This document shows, piece after piece, positions 24,487 through 35,222 of a stretch of 64,000 nucleotides of DNA (position 1 is the stretch's first letter; every line of letters begins with the position of its first letter). Source of the stretch: Avena insularis (lineage: Eukaryota > Streptophyta > Magnoliopsida > Poales > Poaceae); the NCBI GenBank assembly GCA_023614405.1, contig CM042693.1, positions 336,705,527-336,769,526 of the forward strand, given 5' to 3'. The position numbers and the translations under genes were made by a program. The notes under the pieces are model-generated. The model was not told where the DNA came from. It saw only the letters and a program-made list of their open reading frames with translations, and did not search any database.

Positions 24487-25735
24487 CTAGTAGTAACTAC
24501 GCTCATCATACATGCCTGATGTCCAACCGTGATGACATGTCATTTGTTGCACAGTTTGTGGAACAAATGGCCTTCTAGAAGGAACATACTCAGTATCTGA
24601 AGTGTCAGGACTTGAGTCATTACTCAACATGAGTGCATTGACTCCCTCCAGCTCAGCTAAAAAGTCTTTAGAAATATATTCAACATTATCTCCCGCTTGC
24701 ATCTCATGAGATTCATTCATTGAGTTGTCAATAGGATACGCAGATCCTGCTGATTCCCAGGTGCTCCTTTGGGCAAGATAGTTAAACACTGGATAATGTA
24801 TATTCCCTGGGTTTTGAGAAGATGTTGATGATTCAAACACTCTCTCCTTAGGATCTTCTTCTTCATCCTGATTATCTATCGACATAGCATTTCTACTACT
24901 GTTACTAGGGTTAATTCTTGCACCCATCCAGCTAGATTGTCCAACATTTCTGTCAGAACCATCTATGGACATCTGGTGTTCATGAGATCCTTCATAGGAT
25001 CCCCTTCTCCAACCATCAGAATTCTCAATAGGAAGTTCTGAATCAGAACCATCCTCTGAACCCTGTGGTACTGCATACCTCGTATCCATGTATAGGTTCA
25101 GGACTTGGTGAATAAGGATATGGTATAAAAGATTCAGAATCTATAGGTATATCCTTAAAGATAGGTGTTGCACTACCACTTGCTTCCTTCTCTAACTGGA
25201 ATGCTAACTGCTTCCTTCTTCCCGGATCAGTTAGATCCTCTAACATGTCATTTTTATCTTAGACAATCACTTGATGTGTCTTGTAAAAAGACGCAACGAG
25301 TGTTCGATATCTATCCATAAACTTGGAAGCTAACTTAGGATGCTTCTTAACCAAAGTAAGATGATCCGGTATAGGCTCTGAGTCTATAGAATCATGAGGT
25401 ATCACAGAAAATGTGCTACCTTCTAACTCCTTGGCTTTATGCTCCCGGATATTAGCTATCGCCTCCACAACAACAACATGATATGCTGCTAAGTGACTAC
25501 TACCTTCACCTATAGGTAGATCGTGATATAATCCAAGCTCCTCAGGAAGTTGGATACTCACACGATACTTGGATAACATCCGGCCATCAATGTAAGTTAT
25601 AGTGTTCACTGGAATTCTAGTTGGACAACTAAAGATCTTTAAAAGTTGACGAAGTTGGTCTGTGAATGATCCTTCATAATCATCAAGAGTCTCCTCTTTC
25701 CTTACCAAAGTCTGTTTTGGAAACTTTGGTGCCAT
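24487..25735 (-). pseudogene. Additional ORF upstream of gag in the Gypsy element (unknown function)
   Basis: Sense-orientation reading frame between the primer site and gag. It starts MAPKFPKQTLVRKEETLDDY, runs 158 codons to a TAA at 25259, stays in the same frame through LEDLTDPGRRKQLAFQLEKE, and shifts frame near 25070. It then continues as an acidic Ser/Asp-rich tail to a TAG at 24487. Repaired it would be about 410 residues: a mixed alpha/beta-like N-terminal half and a disordered acidic C-terminal half. No CCHC, protease or envelope-type membrane segments are visible. I do not recognise a domain. Upstream extra ORFs are known in some grass Gypsy elements, but the role here is unknown. 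Confidence 0.6.
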
Positions 25736-25936
25736 AGCTCTGTATATCAGAAAAATAATTTTGATTAGTAACCAATATTATATTGCATCATAACAAAGAA
25801 TTATCGCACTAAAACATATAACATAATATTCTCATTTTAATACCACTTATATTACTTTTAGAGAATTCTTTATCGTTGCTACTTTCCTACATGTAATACC
25901 CTTTACTAGGTTTCCAACCTAAGGTCAAAGCAATTT

Positions 25937-25948
25937 GCTCTGATACCA
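25937..25948 (-). other. tRNA-iMet primer binding site of the Gypsy element
   Basis: On the minus strand TGGTATCAGAGC, complementary to the 3' end of initiator tRNA-Met, two bases past the end of the 5' LTR (...CACCGCA). It fixes the element's orientation. Confidence 0.92.
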
Positions 25949-25950
25949 AC

Positions 25951-28900
25951 TGCGGTGACCCAGCATACCACTGTATGTGTAGTACACTATAGTCGTTGAC
26001 ATGACACCCACAGAACACCGTTCCGTAAATATCACATACCTCAGAGTGGTACAACAGAAATATTGCGGGTCCATATTATAAACATTCACACATTATTATT
26101 ATTATTACAATACCAGAAGTTCAAGACTTCAAAAGGTTTCAACTTACAAACCAAAATATAAAGTGTTTCAACAGAATTTAAAAATAGAAACTCCGACTAA
26201 GAGTTGAGCTCAACAGCTTATTATATAGAGTTCATGCTGCTCAGCTCCGTTGATTACTACTAACTAGGATACTTAGTTGGACTCGTTATCGTCAACACCA
26301 TAGTGGATTTCGTAATCCACTCCTTCAACACCTCCTGACAGGTCAGGCTCCTCGTAGAACACATCTTCTTGACATTCATCTTCATACATTGGCACGTCTT
26401 CGGGATCCTCAGAGTCTAAGCAAGGGATCAAAGGAAAGGATGAGTAACAACGTTACCCAACAAGTTCATTATATGCAAGGTGGGAAGTTTGATGCCCTAA
26501 CTACCACCTCGGACTATAAATCCTTGGCACTATGCAGTTTTTGTAAATCTTTCTTCAAAGATTTATTTTATTAAGAAATTCTATGACCATCAGCCTTTAC
26601 AGGTTGACTAGAACTTTCATGGAGTTCCTTTCCTGCCGCGTTCATAGCTCCTTCCCGGAACAGGGAGTAATAATTTACAATTCTTACACTCTACAGAGGT
26701 GCGTTACTTTACCCATGAGAGATCAACTCCTTGATGCACAACCGGGCGTACTTTCCCGTCCAAAATTCCATGATGTGGGGCCTAGTAGTTGGTCCAAGCC
26801 AATCACTGCCCCCTTCGCGACCTCGCATGCCTCCTTGGTGTACACCATGCCCACATAATGAATTACGACAATGGTTTGTACAAACCGAGATGCCAGAACT
26901 ATCGTTGGACGATGAGGGTTCCCACCCATATGCTGCATATCCTCTACGAATTACCAATTAATATGCACGCTACGAGGATAACAACCACGACCTGCACATT
27001 CGTCTTCATGCGAGAGGAAGAAGATACAGCTGACTTCTCCGTCCCATTCTAAATCTCATGGCTAACACGTAATATACGACTCTAGAATCACTGATGTCAG
27101 GGGTTATTAAGTCCCTAATTGATCATCATTGTTGCAAATATAACCCTAAGTTCTATTGCTCCATTATATCATCACTTAGGATGATATCTATGATTTCTTT
27201 ATTTGTGAAAATAATATTTTCTTTCTTTAGAGTATATATGATAACACACTATTTGCAAATACTTTGATAAAGACTCTTCAAAGGATATGAGCAAGTGATG
27301 AACTTGCCTTGTGATGGCAAGGTAGTGAAGTCTGATGCTTGCACTGGACCTTGAGCTTCTATGTCTACAAAAACATCATTATTGCCCAGTAAGGACAACA
27401 TTTAAAGAAGCAAAATGATTATGCAAAGTAATGTAATGCATCATTTAACTTGATATACATTCTCCCTATTATTATAAAAATTCTTTTTTAATAATATAGG
27501 ATTTATAATATTTATAATATAATATTGTATTCTTTTATTTTATTTCCCTTTTATTTGACTTTTATTGATTTAATAATTCTTTTAAGAATTATCACTTAAA
27601 TATCAAAAATTGTTATTAAATATTTGTTTAGTATTTTTCTAAAATACTACAATATTAATATATAATGAAAGTGATTTTTATTTATTTTTATCATCTTTCA
27701 ATAATTTTTGTAAAATTCCATGAGGAATATATAAATTACAAAATTCTTAATAAAATTTATATGTCTAAAATTTTATCTCTTAATTTATTTGGATAGTTTG
27801 GATTATTGTGAATCCAAAAATACTTTATTTATAATTTTTGGAATTATATTTTATTTTCTAGAATTTAATCCATTTTAGGGGCATTTTGGTCTTTTCCTAT
27901 TTATTAAAACAGACTCTAAATGACTCGGGCTGGCCATTTGGGTTTATTGGGCCCATGTGGCCTAGTAGGGCAAGGTCAAAACAGCACCTCGAAGGGTTTT
28001 CGGCCCACCCATTCCAACTCACTCACTGTCTTCTCTCTCGAGCTCACCCTCTCCTTCTCCTTCCCTGACCCCGTGGTCAGTGGTGTCGCCGCCGGCGATT
28101 CTCGCTGTCATGGACCGCCCTGGCCGCCGCCATGGTGCAGTAAGAGGTTGTCGACCCCGCTCTTCCCTCCTGCCCAACTGGATTTGGACATGGAGCCCTC
28201 CTGCGACCAGATCGATGTCGTGCCGAACCCTAGGGTTTAGGGTTGGCGTTGATCCGGCGCCACCGTTGCTGTCGTGCACCGTGGTGATTCACCTCGCCCC
28301 TAGGCGTGGCTATGGTCGCCGCCGTGGCGCTGTATGGGTTGCAGCGCCCCCCTGGGGGTGCTCCTCGTGCCGCCATGGTCGTCGGCTATCTCTGCTTCCT
28401 CTTCTAATCTACAGCGAGGACCTTTGGTGAGTGGTTCCTCTCCCTCTCATGCACTCTGTGCTAGGCCATCCTATACTAGATGTTGGTAGTAACCTTCCTG
28501 GTGATTTTCTGGTCCTGATTAGGGTTCTTGGTTCTGTTTAGGGTTCATACCCTGCTGTTGATTAGATACTGATGAATTGGATCATGTGTTGATGATCTCT
28601 GAATCTATTAAGTGGTGACTAGCTGTGACTTACTGCTGATGATTAGCTGTGGTGATGCTAGTGGTTTACTGCTGATGATTCCATGGTTAAATTTCATATG
28701 ATTTAGATGGTAAAGTTGTTCTGGAAACAATACTTGGTAAAGCTAGTGGTTTTGATAACTTACCACTATCATTACTTGGTTAATGACAGTGAGTATGGTG
28801 TGATGAACTCACTGTCTTAGTACTGTTGGCTTGAGAATTCATGTATAAATTGAGATCAAATGATCTCTTTCTGTGAAGACATATATGTATATATATGAAT

Positions 28901-30819
28901 ATCATGTTTATGATTCCTGTGTTTAAGAACAGGAAAATGATTTATAATTGGTTGATTGTATCTGTAAAGATTGGATGCTTAACCTGCTTAGTTTAGAATT
29001 TGTTCTTGTGACACCATCCTTGTATGGCACACAAGACTAGATTCTTTTACTTGGTGTGGTTTTATTCAAGCTTAAGTTTTGTCTTGGCATGATAGATAAG
29101 TTAAATCCTCTTTCCTTATATCCCTAGAACCAATGATGTTGGTCTGAGGTTTAGGGATTTAGACCTCTATCTTGTTGATTCACATGGATTAATTCTGGTA
29201 GTGATACCAGCTACTATTGCTTGAATCAAAGTTGGGAAAAGATGCTTGTAAGCTTGATAACTTATATAGATCCATAAGATTAAATTCTAAGGTGCTACTC
29301 TTGTCTTAGAGATGTGCCTAGAAGTTTAAATCTTAGCTATGTTCATTCTTGAATTGGAATATAGCTTGATAGCTAAATCAATGATGTTGTTCTGAGATTT
29401 AGTTGGATCCTTATACTTTTCTGTTTGCTTTTAAAGTTTAAAACCTCAGTGATGGATACACCCCACTTGGGTGCTTTCTAAGAGTTTGAATAAGAGACAG
29501 ATCATGTATGTTTGTCTAATCTTAGACAGATAGATCATTTGATGGTCCATTTACTCACCATTGTCACTTGATGTTGTGGTTGCTAGTGGTTGATCTTGAT
29601 CTGATGCTCCCCTGGTATTTCCAGCTCCTGGCTTGTCCTTGATCTAGCCCATCATCTCCTGATCTTGATGGCTTGATCTTGGTCTTGCTATCCACCTGAT
29701 CTACTCCCCTCCTTATGTCACCATCTTGGTGATGTGATCCTGGGCTTTGGTTGGTTCGATCTAGCTTGGCTTTGGCTTGGTTTAGCTGCTGGCTGCTGTT
29801 CTTGGTGTGTAAGAGCAATGTAATGGTGTGGGGATTGGTTTTCCCACGGCCGTGTTGATAGTTTTGTTTGGTTGTGCTGCTGCTGTGGTGTTGACAGCAC
29901 ACACCATGCAGTTTGGTGTGTGTGTGCTGCTTGTGTGCCCGCTACTCAGTTGTGGATATGTTCTGTATTTTGAAAGTTACTTTCATCTGGTTACTTCTAC
30001 TTGGCTGGTGAAAGTTGCCCCTCCTTGCTGTGATTTGACTTTTGGCTTAAAATTATGAAAGATACATTCTTTCATATTGGTGAAACTTGCCCCTTATAAA
30101 CTCAATGATGAAAAAGTGAACAGTGCACTTCACTGCCAACTTCTGAGAGTAAAAATAATTCTAATCCCAACCTTCTTTTTCTTTTAAGTTTATTTTTTTT
30201 TATTTTGCAGGTACCATATTTGAAGACCAAGACTTTAGTTTAGGATTTTTATTTTTCTTTATAGATTAGTCACTTGTAATATCTCTCATATTCAATTGTA
30301 ATCTTTAATTTATTCTTTTGTACTCTTTATTTTATTCTTTTGTAATAAAGATTGTACCATCATCAATAAAGAAATATTATTCTTTATTTATTGCTATTGT
30401 AAAGATTGTGGATGATTCTCATAAGTTACATTTTTTTAACTTATTTATTGAATAAAATTATGAAATGGAGATTCATATTCTTAATTGCTCTCTTTATATA
30501 AAGTTTGAGTTATTTTTGGTTAACTCTTAATTAATTCAAAGATTCAAACATCATTCAAAAATCCTTTTGAATTATAATTCAAACACTCAAGTTTTTAAAT
30601 TCAAATTTCATTTCCCAAAACACATAAGTCCACAAAGATCATATCAAAGTCTATAACATTCATCCTTCAAGACTATAATCTCAAAGTATGAAAGAAACTT
30701 TGATCACTTTAAGTTTTTATTTGGCGAAAAGTTTACCTACATTTTCACAGATGAATGCATGCAACATCTTAAATTCCTAAATCTACCCTTCGTTAGTTCC
30801 TAAATGCTGGGGTGTTACA
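25951..30819 (-). repeat. Intact 5' LTR of the Gypsy element, 4,869 bp
   Basis: On the minus strand it runs from TGTAACACCCCAGC (30819) to ...GGTCACCGCA (25951), so TG...CA ends are present. It is unusually long for a Gypsy LTR. It includes AT-rich stretches (27470-27860, 30180-30600) and a GC-rich block (28080-28430) whose short ORFs look fortuitous. No foreign gene was recognised inside it. Confidence 0.93.
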
Positions 30820-31278
30820 CGCCTGGTCTGGATTGGGGTTCCCAGCCACCATGTCAAGGAACCGGAGAGCACATGACGTGCCCGTGGCCCATGAGGCCAC
30901 TTCTTGTCTTTGTCTTGCCGCCGCCTTAGAGCTCCGTGCCAAGCTCGCCCACCGCCACCGCGCCACCGCCACTAAGCCGCCGTCGTCCTGATGCGCCGCC
31001 ATCGTGAAGCGAGCTTGCACCGCCACCAGGGAGCATTGCTCTTTGTTGCCAGTAGGGCCCCGGGTAGCAAGACCGACCGCCAGTACATTGGCTTTACTGG
31101 CGGCTCCATTGCGGAGGAGGAAGGGGGCTATGGGGGAAGGAGGAAGCCAGGTTGGGGGGATGCCCGCCCGTCACCCGCGGAGGATGACGCGGACGGGACG
31201 AGACGTTTTTTTTCCTTGGGCTTGCTCTATGATTCGTCGTTGTCAAGCTCACGATCGATGGCTTCGAACAGACGGGCA
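30820..31278 (-). mobile_element. Retroposon copy 1, 5' part
   Basis: After the second CGCCT target copy the GC-rich text continues from the left flank (GACCCGCCT|GGTCTGG). It is a continuation of retroposon copy 1, GC-rich like the 5' part of copy 2. The end near 31278 is set only by where NFS1 similarity starts. Confidence 0.5.
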
Positions 31279-31576
31279 AAGTGCAGCAGGTGATTAAGCT
31301 CCGTGAGATGAGTCCAGGGGCGAAGGCAGGATTCAACTAAAGGAGGGGCGAACAAGCTAAATTTGACATAAGGGGGGCCATTCAAGCTAATCTCGCCTTA
31401 TTTGATCCTCTAATCACCTCTTAATCATAAATTTTTGCATGTTGCAAGCTTTCATAGGGGGGCCTGGCATCGATATCAAGAGCATCCAATGGTCACAACA
31501 CCAAGGCTGTCTTCACGATGGCTACTTGCTCGACTACTTCAGTTGTGCACGGATGGACACATACATAGGTATATGG
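31279..31576 (+). pseudogene. Duplicated 3' fragment of NFS1 with a ~150 bp insertion
   Basis: GCAGGTGATTAAGCTCCGTG matches the codons for [10 protein letters not shown] at the end of NFS1 (about 5216-5245). After about 150 bases of unrelated DNA (GGGGCGAAGGCAGG...TAGGGGGGCC) the match resumes with ATCGATATCAAGAGCATCC, encoding the NFS1 C-terminus, and continues into the 3' UTR to GGTATATGGCTTC. Only the last ~30 codons are present, so this is the edge of a copied segment, not a gene. Confidence 0.88.
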
Positions 31577-31590
31577 CTTCCGGCTGTTCT

Positions 31591-34500
31591 CGAAATAGGC
31601 TTTCACCCTGTTTTATAAATAAAGCACATAAGTGAGACTGCTGCTGGGCCAAACAGCACAGCTCCCAAAGGACCAACACGATACATGGACCGAATAGGCA
31701 AGTCCAAAACAAAAACAAGAAGAAAGAAAAGAAAACAAAGCCGACAACGGCGGAGCGACGAAACAGAGAAGATTCGCAACTGTTGCGCCCACCGGAGAAG
31801 TACCACCACACCGCTAGCAATCCAAAGCGCCGCGTACCAAAGCAGCACCTCCAAGAAGTGAAGTGACGATGACGACACTGCTGCCCGGACTAGTCCTAGG
31901 GTTTCTCCCGGTACGCCATGGGAGACGCGGAGGAGATGCCCCCAACGCCCTTCAGGAAGGAAGGCGATACCCAAAGGCGTCACCGCGTCGGTGTCAAAGC
32001 GACAAAGATTTCTCCTGATCCCTCCAACGACCCTCCTGACTGCTTTGTATTGCTCCACCAAGCTTGCCGCCCACGTACACGCGCCAACACGGTCTTGGGG
32101 TCTTCACCACCGTCACACCATGGACCACAGACCGAGGCCGATAGGAACGAGAGAGCGGGGCCATCGACGAGGATAGGCATGACATGAGCACGCGGGAGAG
32201 AACAGTCTCCACCGCCCGAAGGTGGTAACCGACCGGATGCAGCAGCATGCCATACAAGGCCTTCTTGGCCCGGCCGAGACCGTCAAGGCTCGTGAAGTCC
32301 TGCCGCCGCACTGCAGCAAGGGTGCCTCCACATACACCTCCCCTAGCACTAGGCTCAACTCCTCCCTCCACCAGAGGATCCGCCACCTTGACAAATCCCC
32401 GCCGCCAAGAAGCAGCACCATCGCCACCGAGACCACCCAGGCAAGCCGGATAGCAGTCTGAGGAACAACGACCGAACCTCGCCACCCGATGGCCGGAGGA
32501 ACGGCCACGCAAACCACCTTTCGGGGCCGCCGCTCCGGCTTCCACGCACTCGAGCCAAGGCTCCGGCCACCGTCACAACACATAGTCGCCGAGAGTTTCG
32601 GTGAAGGTCAGGACTCGGATTTGCATTCATTGAGCACACGGGTAACCTAGGGGAGGAGATCTTCCCTCTATCACCTTGCGGTGGGTGCCGACCGGACAGG
32701 CAGTGGCATCCATAGGGCCAAGATCAGGCCCAAATCAGGCCCGTCCAGGCCCAGCTAGCCCGGCCAGGCCCGGATCAGGCCTAGATCTGGCCCGTGGAAC
32801 CACCCCCCGCTGCTGCAACCAGGTCTCACCGCCGCCCGAAGTGCTCATGAGGTGCCCCCACCGGCACAGCTCCGCCATGACCCGCCATTCCATGACCGGC
32901 ACTAAGCCGCCCTAAGCCCTACTGGAGATATGCCTTAGAGGCAATAATAAAAGTAGTTATTATTATATCTTTGTGTTTATGATAAATGTTTACATTCATG
33001 CTATAATAGTATTAACCAGAAACATTAATACTTGTGTGATTTGTAAACTAAATTAGAGTCCCTGGTAAAGCCTCTTTATAATACTAGCTTGTTGATTAAT
33101 AGATGATCGTGGTTTCTCGATCATGAACATTGGGATATTGTTAATAACAAGATCATATCATTAGGAGAACGGTATGATGGACATACTCCTATAGATAAGC
33201 GTAGCATAAAGATCAATTCATTTTAATAGTTCAATTGCTATAAGCTTTCTGATACATAGTAACCTAATTCCTTCGACCATGAGATCATGCTAATCACCAT
33301 CATCGGAAGGATGCTTTGATGACATCAAACACCACAGCGTAATAGGGTGGCTATAAAGGTGGCATTGAGTGTTCGGAAAGTATGGGTTGAGGCACATGGA
33401 TCAAGAGTGGGATTTGTCCATCCATATGACGGATATATATACTCTGGGCCCTCTCGGTGGAATGCCATCCAATTAGCTTGCAAGCATGTGGTAGCTCTGA
33501 GGGATCACATATCATGGGAACGAGAAAAGAGTACTTATCGGTAACGAGGTTGAACTAGGTATGCAGAGATACCGACGATCAAAACCTCGGATAACTAAAC
33601 TATCGTGAGACAAATGGAAATTGGTATCGTATGTAAGTGGTTCATTCAATCGCAAAGTAATCGTTGAAATATGTGGGAGCCATATGAATTTCCAGATTCC
33701 TCTATTGTTTATTGATCGGAGAAGTGTCTCGGTCATGTCCGCATAATTCACGAACCGTAGGGAGACACACTTAAGGATTCGATGTTGTTTAGTAGATATG
33801 GAATGTTAGTGGGATACCGAATGTTGTTTGGAGTCTCGGATGGGATCCGGGATATCACGAGGAGATCCGGAATGGTCTAGAGAATAAGATTCATATAAGG
33901 AAAGTCCTATTTTGAAGTTTGGGAAAGTTTCCGATGATTTCATCGGAGAGGTTCTAGAAGGGTCTAGAAGGTTCACTGGTCCGAAAGGAGAATGGTCTAT
34001 GAATGTGTCATGGGTATGTGGAATTATTGGATCATGTCCAAGGTCACTTGGTGTTGGCATATGCAAGAGAGAAATAAAACTCTAAATTGAAAGTCAAACG
34101 GGAAGTTTGAAAAGTCAAACTGAAACAATGGTTTCCTAGTGGGAGAAGAAACAAGTCCTTCTCTCAATCCAACTTGGGTTTGGGTTTGGATTCAAACCCA
34201 CCCCTCCCAAGGCTGCCCCTCCCTCTCATAAATAGAGGGGGAGTGCTGCCCCAAACAACACAACTTCCAAGCCCTCTCCACGAGCCGCCACCCAGACGCC
34301 GCCACCGCCATGCGCGCCGCCTAGCCAGTCGACACCTCCTCCTCCTCCCGGATCTATAAACCCTAGTTTTCCGGGAAACCCTAATCCACCATAACTCGCA
34401 TCCGGCTTAGGCGAAGCCCTGCGGGATCTTTCCTCTACTTCCGACACCATGCCGTCGTGCTGCCGGAATCGCGAGGGAGAACTACAACCTCCGCTGCCTA

Positions 34501-35208
34501 CTGGAACAATGGAGAGGAAGGTCTTCATCGAGTACCGAACGTGTGGCCGACTGCGAAAGCGCTGCCGGAACGCAGCGCCGGAAGGATCGTCTACACGATC
34601 TTGAGATCGACAAGTGTACGACTACATCACCCACGAGAATCTGCTCTCGTTAACCGCTTTGGAATCTTCGAGGGTGAGTTCTTCTATCGACTCGTTGCTA
34701 TAATCTAGTAGATAGATCGTGGCTTGTTTGTGTGCATGCGGTAGAATTTTTTTGTTTCCGTGCTTTAATCCCTCTGGTATACCACCGCGCGAGCACGTCG
34801 TCAGCTACGCTGGTTTGCCGAGCCAGTGACAAGCAGGTGAAGCACCAGCACGACGCCGCCCCGGGTCCCTACCGAAGCCGCCAGGGCCGAGCCGTCGCCA
34901 CCGAGCCACGTGGTCCTCCGTGCCACCGCGCCGCGCCTCCGCCGCCGCCAAGCCACCGCACCGCGCGCCACCGCGCCCGCGAAACACGCCGCCGCCACTC
35001 TGTACGACCGGCCCGTGCCAGTCGCCCGAGAGCAGGGGGAGAGGAAGGCCCCGCCGCCACCTACGCCGAGCGGCTTTGCCGCCTGCACTACCCGGTGGCG
35101 GCGAGGGAGGGGGAAGGCCGGAGAGGAGGGAGGGGGGGTAGCTGCGGCGGGGAGCCCCCGGTCGCTCGCGGGAGCGACGCGGGGGGGTAGGGTTTCGACT
35201 TCCGTGTC
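31591..35208 (-). mobile_element. Retroposon copy 2 (LINE-like, no RT) with 14-bp target duplication
   Basis: Flanked by a perfect 14-bp duplication, CTTCCGGCTGTTCT (31577-31590 and 35209-35222), typical of target-primed reverse transcription. On the minus strand it begins GGACACGGAAGTCG..., is GC-rich, and ends ...ACAGGGTGAAAGCCTATTTCG without a long poly(A). Subtracting the Copia LTR inside it leaves about 1.76 kb. No RT domain is present, so it is presumed non-autonomous. It landed in the duplicated NFS1 3' UTR. The 3' end is like tails I recall from grass LINEs; that is from memory. Confidence 0.8.
32920..34776 (+). mobile_element. Copia solo LTR, same family as the element at 48 kb
   Basis: Starts TACTGGAGATATGCC (the TG terminus mutated to TA) and is collinear with the LTR at 48089-50003: GCAATAATAAAAGTAGTTATT, GATCATGAACATTG, GGACATACTCCTATAG, CTCTGGGCCCTC, CTCATAAATAGAGG (TATA region), CATGCGGTAGAATT. 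No pol adjoins it. The right edge (~34776) is uncertain and no target duplication was found, so an old insertion with altered ends is likely. Confidence 0.85.
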
Positions 35209-35222
35209 CTTCCGGCTGTTCT

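Larger units (their letters stand above)
17117..30819 (-). mobile_element. Ty3/Gypsy LTR retrotransposon, 13.7 kb, with very long LTR and truncated 3' LTR
   Basis: Minus-strand element flanked by the 5-bp target duplication CGCCT (17112-17116 and 30820-30824). Order on its own strand: a 4.87 kb 5' LTR (30819-25951), a tRNA-Met primer site, an extra ORF, gag with two zinc knuckles, protease, RT, RNase H, integrase, then a 3' LTR missing its first ~2.05 kb. The order PR-RT-RH-INT is Gypsy. Several in-frame stops and one frameshift make it non-functional. It lies inside the LINE-like retroposon copy 1. Confidence 0.95.

Noticed and set aside
28019..28430. ORFs in the GC-rich block of the Gypsy LTR as a captured gene
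   Set aside because: The same block in the other LTR (about 19210-19540) has different frames and stops, and no domain is visible.
16490..32640. Arg/Pro/Ala-rich ORFs at 16.4-17.2 kb and 31.6-32.6 kb as genes
   Set aside because: They occur on both strands of the LINE-like retroposon copies, change frame between the two copies and show no domain.
32920..34776. Target duplication for this Copia solo LTR
   Set aside because: No matching 5-bp pair could be found at the likely edges; the ends are mutated, so none is claimed.
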